From positions 690,757,877-690,821,876 of the forward strand of contig CM068368.1 in assembly GCA_034769895.1 (NCBI GenBank): DNA of 64,000 nucleotides. Direction: 5' to 3'. Source of the stretch: Magicicada septendecula (taxonomy: Eukaryota > Arthropoda > Insecta > Hemiptera > Cicadidae). The notes under the pieces are model-generated. The model was not told the origin of the DNA, ran no database searches, and saw only the letters and a program-made list of their open reading frames with translations. Below, in pieces: positions 34,971 through 46,576 of the stretch (positions are counted from its first letter, which is position 1; each line of letters opens with the position of its first letter). The translations under genes and the position numbers were made by a program.

Positions 34971-35791
34971 ACTTAATTTTTTAAAACACTTTTATCATTA
35001 AAACTATTCTTAGTCATTAGACTGTCTTTTATTTTTAGGTTTTTTTTTTATAGGGTATTTCTCTACACTGATGGTAGTCTTTTTAATTGATTTCTATTTC
35101 TTACACTATTCTTCATTATAGTGTGTCACTTATTATTGTCTACACTAATGGTAGTCTTTTTAATTGTTTTCACTCTATTCTTAAACTAGGCTTACAATTT
35201 AGTTTACAATTTTATTTTAACTGTATTGTATCCTGTAACTTGTTATTTGGTCTGACATTTATCATTGGTTTCAATTGTGTAAAAATTGGGTATATTTATT
35301 CCTCATAATGTTTTAGTGGATATCCTTTCTTGTTGATATATTCCTTTTATGAACCTTGACATATTTTGTCTCTTCCTTCTCATTATATTAGTATTTTCTT
35401 ATCTTGTGGTTTCATGTCCTTTTCTCATTTACAGCTCCTTATTAATTTGTTATTGGTTTTGTATCTTGGGGTTTTTCTGCTTCTTAATTTAATAAATTTC
35501 CCCTTATTAATATTTTGTTTACTTTTTTACCTTTGTATTTTCTTTTACTGCTCCCCAACCTACTGGGTGTACTGCTGTTGTACTGGGGTTTTATATAGTT
35601 GGTTATTTATATATGGACCAAGAGGTTTCTTTGTTATTCAGTTTAATTTTATTAACATTTTATCGACTTAATTAACAGTTTCTGTAGTTTGTTTTTTAAC
35701 CATTTACTTTTTGTCACTCACTATTGACCTTTTCTTCTTTATTCATGTTGTATCAAGTTAAATTTTAAGATGATAATTCTGTTATGCTACA

Positions 35792-35795
35792 ATTG
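35792..35795. repeat. Target-site duplication ATTG (right) of element B
   Basis: Matches 20531-20534. Joining 20530 to 35796 around one ATTG restores a continuous C-type LTR. Confidence 0.88.
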
Positions 35796-36288
35796 CCAGT
35801 GCAAATGTATTACAAAACAAAATATAATTTGTGTTAAACTGAATAATTAGTAATCACCAAATAATAAACAAGTACTGAGTGTAACCACTGTGTTTTAATT
35901 TCATTAGGAAGGTGTATTATAATTTGTGTACATTTTAGCGAACAGCTAATATTGATGGCAAGCGCTCACGTAGCCAACTCAACGAACTACTGGCCCAATT
36001 AAGAAGGTCGAACCGAGGCGGGAATAAATTGAATTCTCCACACCGCCTGAGCTGAGCTTGCCATATCATCATAAAATTTTTTAATTGTTTTAAACAATTT
36101 GGCGCCACCCGGGATTTACACACCCCTAGTGAACAACAGGTAAGGACTTCGATATCTGGTTATTCGTACGTTCGCCACAGACACAATCAGCGTAAGTTAC
36201 GTTCTAAAGCGACGACGGATTGATAAGACACGTTACACCCATTACTATTATACACGTTAACGATTAGATGGACATTCGTTTCATAACA
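35796..36288 (+). repeat. Element C 5' LTR, second part (U5 end)
   Basis: Continues the LTR interrupted at 20530 and ends TTTCATAACA at 36288, directly before the PBS. It holds an inner PBS-like module at 36102-36122 (TTTAAACA, then TTGGCGCCACCCGGGATT) and a good splice donor CAG|GTAAGG at 36137-36145. The minus-strand frame 35935-36123 is not supported. Confidence 0.75.
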
Positions 36289-36291
36289 AAT

Positions 36292-36309
36292 TGGCGCCCA
36301 ACGTGGGGC
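36292..36309 (+). promoter_or_regulatory. Primer-binding site of element C, tRNA-Lys(CUU) type
   Basis: TGGCGCCCAACGTGGGGC, which as far as I recall is a perfect 18-nt complement of the 3' end of tRNA-Lys(CUU). It starts three bases after the LTR end. Confidence 0.85.
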
Positions 36310-36361
36310 TAGAAGAAAGGGAAATACGAAATTCTAGCGGCGATTACGAAAGGATAACAAG

Positions 36362-38369
36362 ATGCACAACACAAGATACCAAACTAAACAACGCGAGAAG
36401 GAGGCTGACCAGGAAGAAAACAGAGGGGAAGAAGAGGAAGGAACATCGGTTGAAGAGGTGGAAACAATAATAACCACGGAAGAACCAACCCAAAACAAAG
36501 AAATGGAACCACAGGCGGGTGACAAGGGAGAAGTTAGAGGAGACCCCAATATAATCAAATTAATAGAATTAATGAATAGTATGAAGGAAGATAATAAACT
36601 GACGAATGGAAAAATAGACAGTATGAAGAAAGAAACCAATGACAATTTTAAGAAACAGAAGGAAGAAACTAAAGAACAAAACGAGGTTTCAAGGGAAACC
36701 TTAAAGAAACAAATCAGTGAAAATATAGACACATTGAACGCTAGAATCGAAAGCAACAATGAAACATTAAGACAACAAATAGACAAAAAAATGGAGGAAC
36801 ATGGCGATAATGTGAGGAAGAACCAGGAGACGGAGGACATTCAAAGAAGAAATGAAGAGTTGAAGGAAGAATTGAAGGAATAATTGAAGGAGGACCATGA
36901 GAAAAACAAGGAAGAAATTAAGCAGCAAATGGTATACCAATTAATGGAGTACCGGGAAGAAGCAAAACAGCAGGTCACGGAAACCAATGGAAAATTAGAG
37001 GAGACGCTGGAGAGATTGGAGAAAACCAACGAAACTGTTGCAGAAGTCCGTAAGGAGGTAATCCATAAAATAAACAACCTCGAAGGAGAAAACAAAAGGA
37101 GAATTGAGGATGTCACGAAGAAACAACCAAAAGGTGTGAACAGGTAAACCAGTACATACATCAAGTCCAGGAAAAAAACCAGAAGGAGATAGCAGTCATA
37201 CGAACGGACCTGGGAGAAAGAATGGAAGGAGTGTACAGCAATCTAAATAAAATTGATAGCAAGATGGACAAAAATAAACAAAGAATTGATGAGTTGCATA
37301 GACGAGAAGAATTATTACAGGAAGAAGTGGACGCCTGGCGTGACCGGCCATGTAATCATAATCATATAGTTAACAATGACAATCGAGATACAATCAACTT
37401 CCGCAACTATAAGCGCAATCCGATAGAATTTCTGAAAATGGTGGAAGAATTAATTATAAAGAATCGCGAAACCCGATGGACAACTGTAAGGGGAATGCTG
37501 GACGAAATGTTTAAGGAAACATATGACAACTGGTGGACCGCCACAAGACCAGACATCCAGAGCATCCAAGAGTTCAAAACACAATTCAAGGCAAAATACT
37601 GGTCAGAATCAACCCAGAACATGGTCCGCAACAACTTGAGTAACGGGAGGTATGAGAACCAGAACGGACAATCCCTCACGTCATACTTTCTGGGAAAAAT
37701 CTGCATGGCCAGAAATTTGAACCACGCATTCCTGAAGAGTGTCTAGTCATACAACTATCATACCACTATGATGACGCGATACAGAAGGCCCGTATGTATA
37801 GTCAAGTCAAGACAATCCAGGACATGGCTAGTCTATTAGAGAGCCATGAACACGAATGGCAATACCGCAAGAACCGATTCACGAGTTTCCGAAATAGTAA
37901 GTTAAACGAAGGGCCATCCCCACCAAACCAACAGGGTGATAACAAGCCACCACCAAACAACACCAATAATTACCAAGGGAATCAACGCAGGAATAATGCG
38001 CCCAGGAACTATAACCAAAACGGTAACAACAGCGGTAATTTTAGAAACGATTACAGGGGTAACTACCAACGGAACGGTCCAAACAATTATTATCGTCCGG
38101 GAAACGGTAATAACAACAACCGAGGATACCGACCGCAAGTAAATTATGTGCGATGCCAAGCCCAGCGAAGTCCAGGAAGAAACTATTCTCAGGCAAATAA
38201 CCGACGAACATACTATAACGAGGTACTAAACACACGAATCCACACAATCGAGGAAAACGCCGGGAATGATGGAGATAACACAAACAACCGACAGGAGCCA
38301 CCAACGAGCCAACAAATAATCACAAATGAAGTCAGGAACAATGAGGCCATCCCTCATTTAAACGAATAA
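36362..38369 (+). pseudogene. gag: Element C Gag (broken into four pieces)
   Basis: Open pieces: 36362-36880, 36884-37147, 37222-37746 and 37794-38369. A coiled-coil N-terminal half is followed by a capsid-like block (RNPIEFLKMVEE, NWWTA, AKYWSESTQN) and an Asn/Gly/Arg-rich tail without CCHC. Lesions: in-frame TAA at 36881-36883, frameshift near 37115, and a one-base loss near 37717 (just before the CLV motif) leading to the TAG at 37744. The stop at 38367-38369 is the natural gag end. N-terminal HNTRYQTK resembles the YDTRYK start of D/E Gag. ATG 36362 lies 53 bp after the PBS. Confidence 0.88.
38357..38363 (+). promoter_or_regulatory. Slippery heptamer TTTAAAC (element C)
   Basis: Gag codons CAT TTA AAC GAA TAA place T-TTA-AAC in the slippery register, two codons before the stop. 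The -1 frame stays open into the pol fragment. Confidence 0.85.
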
Positions 38370-38718
38370 GGTCGGTGAGAACTGTGAACAGTCCATCACT
38401 GGACCAATCTCTTGGGGAATTTAAGACGACGACAGACAAGAAGATCACAATAATACAGACGAACTATTTAAAAAATATAAGGGACGAATTAATTGAAGAA
38501 AATAATAACCCAATGCCTAGCAGAAACAGTGAAATAGTGTACATAAGTGCCCAAATAAATGGAATCATCTCAACCATAATGATCGATACAGGATCCAACA
38601 TCTCTTTGATCGACCAAGTGGAATTAAATAGACTACAGCAGGGAAGTAGAATACCAATACCAACTCTGCCAATAAACAATGTAACTATCATCGGTGCTAC
38701 AGGCAGGCAAAGTAAGAG
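38357..38718 (+). pseudogene. pol: Element C Pol N-terminal fragment (protease), truncated
   Basis: The -1 frame from the slippery site encodes the family linker (YLKNIRDELIEE) and a retropepsin start with MIDTGSNISLI and the second strand IIGATGRQSK. Homology stops near 38718, inside the protease, where Tigger sequence begins on the opposite strand. RT, RNase H, integrase and the 3' LTR of C are absent from the window. Confidence 0.85.
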
Positions 38719-39325
38719 GCAATTTCTTAATCCACTCCGTGAGCGGCAAGTCGTCGTCTTCGTCATCATTGGGTAAATTTTCATGTACGAGTTGTGCTTT
38801 ACTAAAGCATTTTGCTATTGTCTTCTGTGTTACACTCTTCCAAGAGTCGTCTAGGAATTGTATTGCATCTAAGAGTGAAATTGTGGCAGGTTGCGCCGTG
38901 TCCATACAGAAAATAATTTTTTTTTAAAGTTGCTTGCGGTAGTGACACTTTAGGCTTCTAATGACGCCTTGGTCCATAGGTTGCAGGACACTCGTACAGT
39001 TGGCCGGTAAGAAGACCAGGTTAATGTTTGTCAAATTTAACTTTGGATGGGCTGCACAGTTGTCAACTAGAAGTAGAATTTTTCTGTTTTTCGATGACAG
39101 TTCTTTATCCCACTTTCTTAGTTCATCTTCAAAAATACTAGAAGTCATCCATGCTTTTTTGTTGGCAGTGTAACTTACAGGAAGTTTTTTGATGTTTTTA
39201 AAACATCTAGAATGCAAACTTTTCCCGATAACTAAAAGTTTCCTTTTTTCGGTTCCCATCATGTTCGCACAAACAAAAACTGTAACTCTTTGTTTAGAGA
39301 GCTTCCCACCAACGCACTTTTCATC
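38718..39325 (-). pseudogene. Tigger/pogo-type DDE transposase fragment
   Basis: Minus strand. Residues such as DEKCVGGKLSKQRVTVF, GTEKRKLLVIGKS, LLLVDNCAAHP (second catalytic Asp), VFLPANCTSVLQPMDQGVIR and SLLDAIQFLDDSWKSVT follow the order of a Tigger (TIGD4/6-like) DDE superfamily transposase. A TAA at 38924-38926 interrupts the frame, which continues at 38905. The DNA-binding N-terminus and the first catalytic Asp are absent. No terminal inverted repeats were seen. The junctions with C (left) and D (right) cut both proteins mid-domain. Confidence 0.88.
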
Positions 39326-39965
39326 TGGACGTTTGGTATCTAGGGTTGGTTGTTCTTTGGATGTGGTAAACAGTTCTCTCTGGGGGAAATTCCCTGCTTC
39401 CAATAATATCGGTAGTCCACTCTGTGTCAGGCATTTTTAGAGTTAATTTGTCTATACTTAAATCAATTATGGCTGAGTACCTTCGTAAAATGTCGCAGCC
39501 GATTAAACTACGAAATGGCAAACCCGTTGCTATTAAAAATATCATTGGTATCTTAACACCTTGACTGGTTACTTCTAATCTAACCTGTTTCTTCACCGAT
39601 TTATTTTGGCGTCCCGTAGCTCCTATCAGGATAATGTTAGTAACAGGCAAAGTTGGTATGATAGCTCTGCTTCCCTCCTGAATACGATTGAGCTCGGTGC
39701 TATCCATTAGGGAAACGTTAGCTCCGGTGTCGATCATTAAGGTGACAGTTACTTCATTAATTTTAGCCGTCACGTACACGATATCGTGGGTGCACTGATG
39801 GTGATCAGTTACTTCCTCTTCTAATAATTCCTGTCTTATATTTTTCAGGTAATGGTTGTATAATATGGTAATTTTATTTGGACTCGTGCCGCAATCATAC
39901 CCAATAGAGTGGTTCAGCGAGGGGTCTATGTAGTTATAGTTTCTCACTGCCGCGAGGCGTTTAAA
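39326..39965 (-). pseudogene. pol: Element D Pol N-terminal fragment (protease), truncated
   Basis: Nearly identical to E pol 50635-49996. Read in the -1 frame from the slippery site, it contains MIDTGANVSLM and GATGRQNK of the retropepsin, the ILRRYSAIIDLS part and the linker to RT. It ends abruptly near 39326 at the Tigger junction, so RT onward is missing. Confidence 0.9.
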
Positions 39966-41950
39966 GAGCTGGTGCTCTCTTCGTGGCACCTGTCTTGATT
40001 ATCTATATGATTTCTATCGTCCGTTGTCGGCCGTTCTCCATGATGGTTTGTTTCATGGTCAGGAACGAAGTGCACTTGTGGCCGGTAGTCGCTGTTGCGG
40101 CTGTCGCCCACGACGCTGTTACTCCTCCACCGTCCTCCTCTTATATTTCCTCTATCTCCACTAAAACTGTTTTGTCGCTAATAGTACCGCCTTCTACCGG
40201 GGTCGTAGTTAGCCTGCACATAATTAGCTCGGCGATATTGTTGCGGTGGATTATTCCCGCCTTGGTTGGGTGGTCAGTTTGTGTTATTATTGTAATTGGG
40301 CCGCCTATTGTTATTATTATTATTATGGCTACTATTATTATTATTATGGTTACTACCTTGGTTATTAGGCCTACTGTTGTCATTATTATTGTTGTTGTTA
40401 TAATTTTGGTGTGGGTGGTTATTATTATTAAAATTACCTCTGTAATTTCTGAAATTGTTATTATTATTATTGTTTATATTACCGCCCCTATCATTGAAAT
40501 GGTCATTCCTCCTGGGACTCCTTTGGTAGTACCCTTCATGTTCTTGACTTTCAAGCAATGCTGACATAGCTTGTATGGTTTTAATTTGTCCCCACTGCCG
40601 TGCCTTAGCGACACCCTCTTCAAAGTGGTACGACAGCTTAGTCACGAGACATTCTTCCGGTATTTTTGGTTCTAAATTGCGTGCTAAACACACCTGACCT
40701 AAGAAATAGGAAGTCATTGTACCTCCCCTGCCTGCATCATATTTACCGTGGCATATGTGGTCGCGTACTATGTTTTGTGTGGCCTCTGACCAATATTTCG
40801 CGTGGAATTGGATCTTGAATTCATCATAACTGTTGACTTCATGGCGCGTGGCCATCCACCAATTATCATATATTTCCTTGAAATACTCATCAATCAAGCT
40901 TCTTATTATGTTCCATCTGGTTTCTCGAATTCGTGCCAAGTTTTCATCGACGCGTGCTAAAAATTCAATAGGGTTTTTCCGATAGTTTTTGAAATTAATC
41001 GCGTCGCGGTTGTCATTCAGTTGTAGATACTGACCTTGGATAGGACGGTTGCGAATGACTTCAATTTCTTCCCGCATTTGCACGATTTCTCGTTGTCTTA
41101 ATTCCTCAATTTTTTCCCGATTAGCAACGGTTAAAGTTCTTACCGCGTCTACTGATGCACTTACCTCCTCACAGCGCTCACCTACGTCGGTCCTCACCCG
41201 CTTAATTTCATCTTGACTCATTCTTTTCAAGGATTCTATTCGGGCTTCCGTCACCTCCTCTATGTTGTCGATCCTCCCGTCGACCTCTTCTCTTGTTCGC
41301 TTCAAATCCTGGTCGTGCTGTTCACATCTTTTGTTTACTTCTATTATTTCTTCCCTCACAACCGCTATCTCCACGTCTACCCTGGTGTTAATTTTCTCAT
41401 TTCCTTCCTCCATCCTCCGGCTAATCTCGTTTAACGTGGTATTCAATTCTTCCTTCAACGCCCGGTTGCTGTCATCTATTTTACTGTTTAATGTGTCCAT
41501 GGCTCTGTGGGTATTGTCAATCTTTTTATTCAAGTGTTCTTTCAGTGACTCCATACTTTTACTAATAGACTCCATATTTTTATTTAATAATTCGACATTC
41601 TTCTGATTCTCTGCCCGAGATTTCCGACCGTCTTCTTTTAATGACTCGTGATTTTTATTCGCGGTTTCTTCCATCTTCCTTTGGTTATCTTCCATCATTT
41701 TTCTTATCATCTCGAACATGCTCATATCGCCTGGTTGTGGGAGTCCTTCAGGTCGTCTGGGTCGGTTGTCGACCCTCACTTCTACTTCCGGTTCTACCTG
41801 GAGTACTTCTTCAGGTCGAGTCTCTATATTATTAATGGTAATGACTTCCATCTCGTGTGTGGGCTGTGTCTCATATGTCTCTGTACCTAGTTGTACTTCT
41901 CCTACCCTACTGTCCTTATATCTTGTATCATATTGATGTGTGTGTGGCAT
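39944..41950 (-). pseudogene. gag: Element D Gag (one premature stop)
   Basis: Near-identical to E Gag (about ten residue changes seen). Open from ATG 41950 to a TGA at 40274-40276, where E has CGA, inside the Asn-rich tail after 558 codons. The rest of the frame continues to the natural stop position at 39944. Domains as in E: coiled coil, capsid-like block, Asn-rich segment. The lost part is the basic C-terminal tail and the approach to the frameshift site. Confidence 0.9.
39959..39965 (-). promoter_or_regulatory. Slippery heptamer TTTAAAC (element D)
   Basis: Same context as E (TCT TTA AAC GCC). Because gag stops earlier in this copy, ribosomes would not reach the site. Confidence 0.75.
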
Positions 41951-42042
41951 GTTTGTTCTTTTTGTGTCTACCGGGCTGGTTTAAAATATAAAAAATATTT
42001 TATTTAATATTTTTTCAAGCCACACTAGTTGGTGTGCCAATT
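41951..42042 (-). other. Element D leader with PBS-like site
   Basis: On the minus strand the LTR end GTTACA is followed by AAT and a PBS-like stretch at 42039-42019 (TGGCACACCAACTAGTG, then TGGC), a diverged relative of the tRNA-Lys site. A short AT-rich leader runs to the gag ATG at 41950. Confidence 0.65.
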
Positions 42043-42089
42043 TGTAACTAATACGAATTTATATATATATAACTGATTCATGTGTTGAA

Positions 42090-42185
42090 AAGCCCTACGT
42101 TGTTGGCGTCAATTTGTAACTAAACTCATAACGGGGGGTATTCTGCCACCCGTTGGATGCGTCAATTTGTAATCTACCCAACCGC
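42090..42185 (-). other. Two PBS-like modules inside the shared LTR
   Basis: Minus strand shows ACAAATTGACGCATCCAACG (~42171-42152) and ACAAATTGACGCCAACAACG (~42119-42100), each with the LTR-end TTACA directly before it. Together with the outer site at 42039-42019 this makes three tandem LTR-end/PBS modules, 50-70 bp apart. The same set is at 52763-52858. Confidence 0.65.
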
Positions 42186-43768
42186 TGTGGTTTATAATTA
42201 TGTTTATGTTTGAAATATTATTTGAAAATATTGAACGTTGTTGAAAATTGAAAGTTACCAATTTGATAAAGTAGTTAAAATATGGCATTCGAGGTTACTA
42301 AAAGTGTGTTTACAATTGTAGCATTATCATTGTCTGAAAAGAATTCCCTTAGATAAAAAAATAATTGTGTTGATATTATTTAAATACTAGCATTGCTTAA
42401 GTTTAAAAATAAAGTATACTAGTTGGTCGCTTGATGGTGGTGACCGTCTGGTTGATACTAGCTGCGAAACTCCTCCTCCAGGTTGATAATCGTCTAAGTA
42501 TGTAAAGTCTAGTAATGTCTGGACAATAGAATAAATGTAATACACTTTCACGTACCTGTTCGTGATTTCTGGAAGTTCAATAAGCTGCCAAGACGGTTTA
42601 CAAAACCAACTCACTTTATTCACAAGGTTAGGTGACCTTGTTTAATAATGGGCGCCACACGGATTTATTTTGGGAAAATCCCGTGGAAAACCCCTTAATA
42701 AAATCAAATAATAATTTTAAAAAGTTATTATAATTGTTTATTGCCCTTATGGCAATGCAATTCAAAATATTTAATCACAACTGAAGGTTGTTTTGAGTTT
42801 TTCCTGAATGAAATATTTAACTATTTTTAGAAATAAATTAAGTCGAGTTATGCTGTTAATAATGGGGTTTTATTCATACTCTTGATAGAGAATTCAAACA
42901 AATATCATTAAAAGAATACAATGATGTACAATTGCAAATATGTTGTTACATGCCCTATAAAGCTGGCTCAGAGCATAACCAGTAAAAATGGCTAAGTCCA
43001 GATACTCTTGACTTTGAACATTAATATTATTTTAATCTCAGATGTGAATTCTTTGAGACACAAAAAAGAAAGCTCATGCCTGCACAATAGCTAATGATTT
43101 TCTGATTTAATATAGACTAATAATGCCTTGAGGTTACTATTATAAAATAAAAATAAAAATAACCTATTTTATAGGTTATGCGTTCGTCACGCTTGGTTCA
43201 TGATTTACAAAGTTTATATTTTGAGAACACTTATAACTAACATTCAACTTAACTGGTATTGACAAATTCATTAAATAAATTTAGACATGGCGTAGTACAG
43301 AAAAATGTTTCAGTGTTATGCGTCAGTACAGATTTGTTTATCAAAATATACAGGTTATGGCGCTCGGAGTAAAATGAATAAATTGATACACTGTTACCTT
43401 GTGTTTTAATCTTTCGATTAAAATTTCAATTAACACTTCAATGATCGGATTATAATGATCATCGGTATTCACTACACATGCACAAGAACAGAGAATTTCG
43501 ATCCACTTCTGACTTAAAGGATCATAAATAATACTATTTAATTATTTCTTCTGCTCATTATTTTTTTTCCGCACTAAATGAAATAATACTGCACATAAAC
43601 ACAATGGTTCTTTGTAGAATATCTTGAAGTTGTCGTTAGTTGTTGTCGAACTGTTTCCATTGAAGTCCTATTGTGATGACGCTATCAGTTATTAAAATGT
43701 TGATGAGACCAGCGTACCGGTCACGCCGAATGAAATTAAGAAGTGTCTGATGAAAATCTGCTGCCGCC

Positions 43769-43777
43769 CTTTATATA
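43769..43777 (-). promoter_or_regulatory. TATA box in the D/E-type LTR (shared LTR)
   Basis: Minus strand TATATAAAG followed by GGCGGCAGCAG and, about 27-30 bp downstream, an Inr-like ATCAGAC. Identical in the outer LTR at 54436-54444. It would give a U3 of ~1.3 kb. Confidence 0.6.
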
Positions 43778-45054
43778 CCCGGTCATTCGATCGGCTTTAG
43801 GCGATAGTGTTAATTACTAAGCTAATTTTTCATTGGCTTAGCCAGGTGTGATGAACGTGACGTATTGTCTTTCCAACCGTCAAAAACGGTTTTCTAACCG
43901 CCAGTCGCCGCGATGATTGACAGTTGCCGTTGTTATTGGTGTTGATGACCAGATTCCTTATACATTTTTGTAAATGATGCTAACGCCTCTCACGCACTTA
44001 TTATAGTTGCGATTTGTGTGGTATCGCTATCAAATTAAAGAATATTTTGTCCTCTTTAATTTGATATAGCTTGACCCTGGTTTATATACACTTTTACTGA
44101 CGTTGCTAAATAAACAATGTTCAGGCACACGGCTTCACTGTCGTCTGCTAATTGAAACCGACGATTGCACACTCTAACTAATATTGTTTGTGTTCCACAC
44201 CGCGTTTTTTCGCTTAAACGTTTATGTCAGAACACTATTAAATCTGTACTGATCTTTAATTACTGAATATTATGAATAAACCTTAACTTAGACATTGTTA
44301 TCGACAATACTTACTAACTATGACATTTCGTTTCACATTATTTTGCTCCGTTCTATTAACTAATAATTGAACTATTAATTCGATCATATTAATAATGCTT
44401 ATTGCCATGTTTGGGCCTAAAAATTGTTCTGTGTATGTGATCTACCCTTATATTACCTCCAACTAAACACTTTACTGAGGATTGTTTGGTTTAGGCATTT
44501 TTGAGACATACCGTTTGTAGCGGATTTCTGCCTTAAAACATTCATTAGTTCACAATTCAGTACCTAGCTGAGGTAGCTTATTGGTATAAGGTTCCCTCTT
44601 ACAAACATGTTTACTTGTTATAAGTATATTTGAGACTGAAATGTAGCTTCGTTCTCATGTTGTGGCTATTGCTAATTTTAGTTCTTGTCATTAATAATTA
44701 CTAGTCATATTTAATTAATTCTCAGCCAAATGCTGACTCTCATCTCACATTATTCAGATTCTTATTCACTCATTTTTATTAACATATCATATTCCATTTA
44801 AGTTATTCACTGACTCGCTTGACAGCTTAAAGTGAATTTAATTTGTCCATTAGTTTGGGTCAGTTATAGTCTGGTTGTAGTGTCAAACAGTACTTGGGTT
44901 TACTGCTTCTTGTGGCCCTTCTGCTTCTTTCTTCTCCCATGGTTCCTCTCTTCTTGGTTACTCTTTTCATTACATTATCTATTTACATCACCGTTATGTA
45001 CTTATTAAATCTAATAGTATATGTTTAGGTTATGTAACATCTGGTTATGTTACA

Positions 45055-45080
45055 TATACTCCCCCCTCAAAATTGATAAT
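45055..45080 (-). promoter_or_regulatory. Polypurine tract of element E
   Basis: Minus strand ATTTTGAGGGGGGAGTATA immediately before the LTR start TGTAAC. A strong, textbook-like tract. Confidence 0.85.
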
Positions 45081-46545
45081 TTGAGAGAAAATTTGATTTT
45101 TTATAAAATTATCATTTCATGTCAGTTCTTTGCATATTACTACTGCGTTTTGTTTTGTACTCTTTACATTGATCTTTAATATACTATTAGTGTGTTACAC
45201 TAGCTCGAGTTCTTGTCATTAATATAATTTTTAACTTACTAGTATTTTTTCAAGTTTCTCACATTTTAAGTCATTTAATTACAATAGATTTCACTTCCTA
45301 AATTAACAATTTCCTGTCTTATCATATTACATTTTTCTTTCTTATTACATATCTTTACCTTTGTGATAATCTCAATGGTTCTTACATTTTATACCTCACA
45401 GATTTTTTCATAATAGTCCTTGATACATTACAATATAACTCCCTAACTTTTGTAGTGGGTTCGGAATCAGAGTGGCTCACTGTGGCATACATTCTCTGCC
45501 GTTCCTCAATACACATACTCAGATTCAGAGGCATACTCATCTCTGTCTGAGAAAAAATAAAAATTGCACCTGGCAATAGTTGCACTATCACAACACATAA
45601 AATATCATACATTATTCATTTTCAATAATACAATATATTCAATATAATATTCAAGGTATCAGAGGTTTTCATTTGTATCACATTTCCTTCTTTTATACTT
45701 CTTAACATACTTCCTTTTCACAGGTAATTATTTCTTTTCAGACTTGACATTCTCGGCTGTGCTTTTTATTAGCCGTATTGTTACTTTTTATACTAGTTGA
45801 CAATTTGTTTTGGTTTACTTAAGTAGTCTTAACATTACACACTTACACTGATCATCATACAATTATGCAGTTGTCTCTTACATATAGAGTTTACAATATT
45901 TTATTCTCACAATAGTTTACAAGTTTTTCTCTCATTAATAATTTATACTTATCCTGAATTATCAGGGTTTATTGTATTCATATACTAAATGTTCTTTGTT
46001 AGATGTTCTCTGACATATCTTGTTACACACAATATTTGGTAATTAATTAACACATCTTTCTCTTCATCATTCCACAATAATAATAGCCATCTTTATAATT
46101 AACTCTCTTTGTTATTCTGCCTCTCTACTCCTTCAAGTGATGGTGGTTTTCACTTATTCTTGACTGTTTTATATCTAGTTTATGGAGTATATAATATTCG
46201 ATAATTACAATACAATGTGATAATATAATAACAACACATTAATATCTGATTTTATAGACATTCTTGGGGTTACATTTTTCATTTAATAAACATTTTTCTC
46301 TCTCTCTACTTTCCATAATAATATCCTCCTTTCATGTTACTCTCTTTGGTTTTCTTCTTCTCTACTCCTTCAAGTGATGGTGGTTTTCACTTATTCTGGA
46401 CTGTTTTATATCTAGTTTATGGAGTATATAATATTCGATAATTACAATACAATGTGATAATATAATAACAACACATTAATATCTGATTTTATAGACATTC
46501 TCATAATATTTTAGTTTTATGAGAGGTATACAATAATCATTTGAT

Positions 46546-46576
<31 letters not shown>

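Larger units (their letters stand above)
32281..35791 (-). repeat. Element B 5' LTR (contains a LINE fragment)
   Basis: Minus strand TGTAGCATAACAG (35791) to TTTATAACA (32281). Partner of 20535-24966. Holds the 84-bp array at 34640-34970. The frames at 34654-34851 and 35366-35671 mirror those in the partner and lack coding evidence. Confidence 0.92.
20531..35795 (-). mobile_element. Element B: complete Ty3/Gypsy-type retrotransposon, nested in element C LTR
   Basis: On the minus strand: 5' LTR (35791-32281), PBS, gag, pol in the -1 frame, ~90-bp tandem array, spacer, 3' LTR (24966-20535). Flanked by a 4-bp duplication ATTG at 20531-20534 and 35792-35795. The LTRs are each about 3.1 kb once the LINE (right) and solo LTR (left) insertions are removed, and nearly identical by eye. 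pol carries at least three frameshifts and one stop; gag is open. There is no envelope ORF between pol and the 3' LTR. Confidence 0.92.
42043..45054 (-). repeat. Shared LTR: 3' LTR of E and 5' LTR of D (3012 bp)
   Basis: Minus strand TGTAACATAACCAG (45054) to TTAGTTACA (42043). Near-identical to 52716-55721; the 6-bp length difference is one repeat unit near 43145. The right side has E's polypurine tract and the left side has D's PBS and gag, so one LTR serves two internal regions. It contains a TATA box (43769-43777), a 13-bp inverted repeat (44028-44040 with 44054-44066), a splice-donor match CAG|GTACGT near 42553, and two PBS-like modules inside the 3' end (about 42090-42185). Short frames such as 42387-42623 recur in the partner only because of identity. 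Confidence 0.9.
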
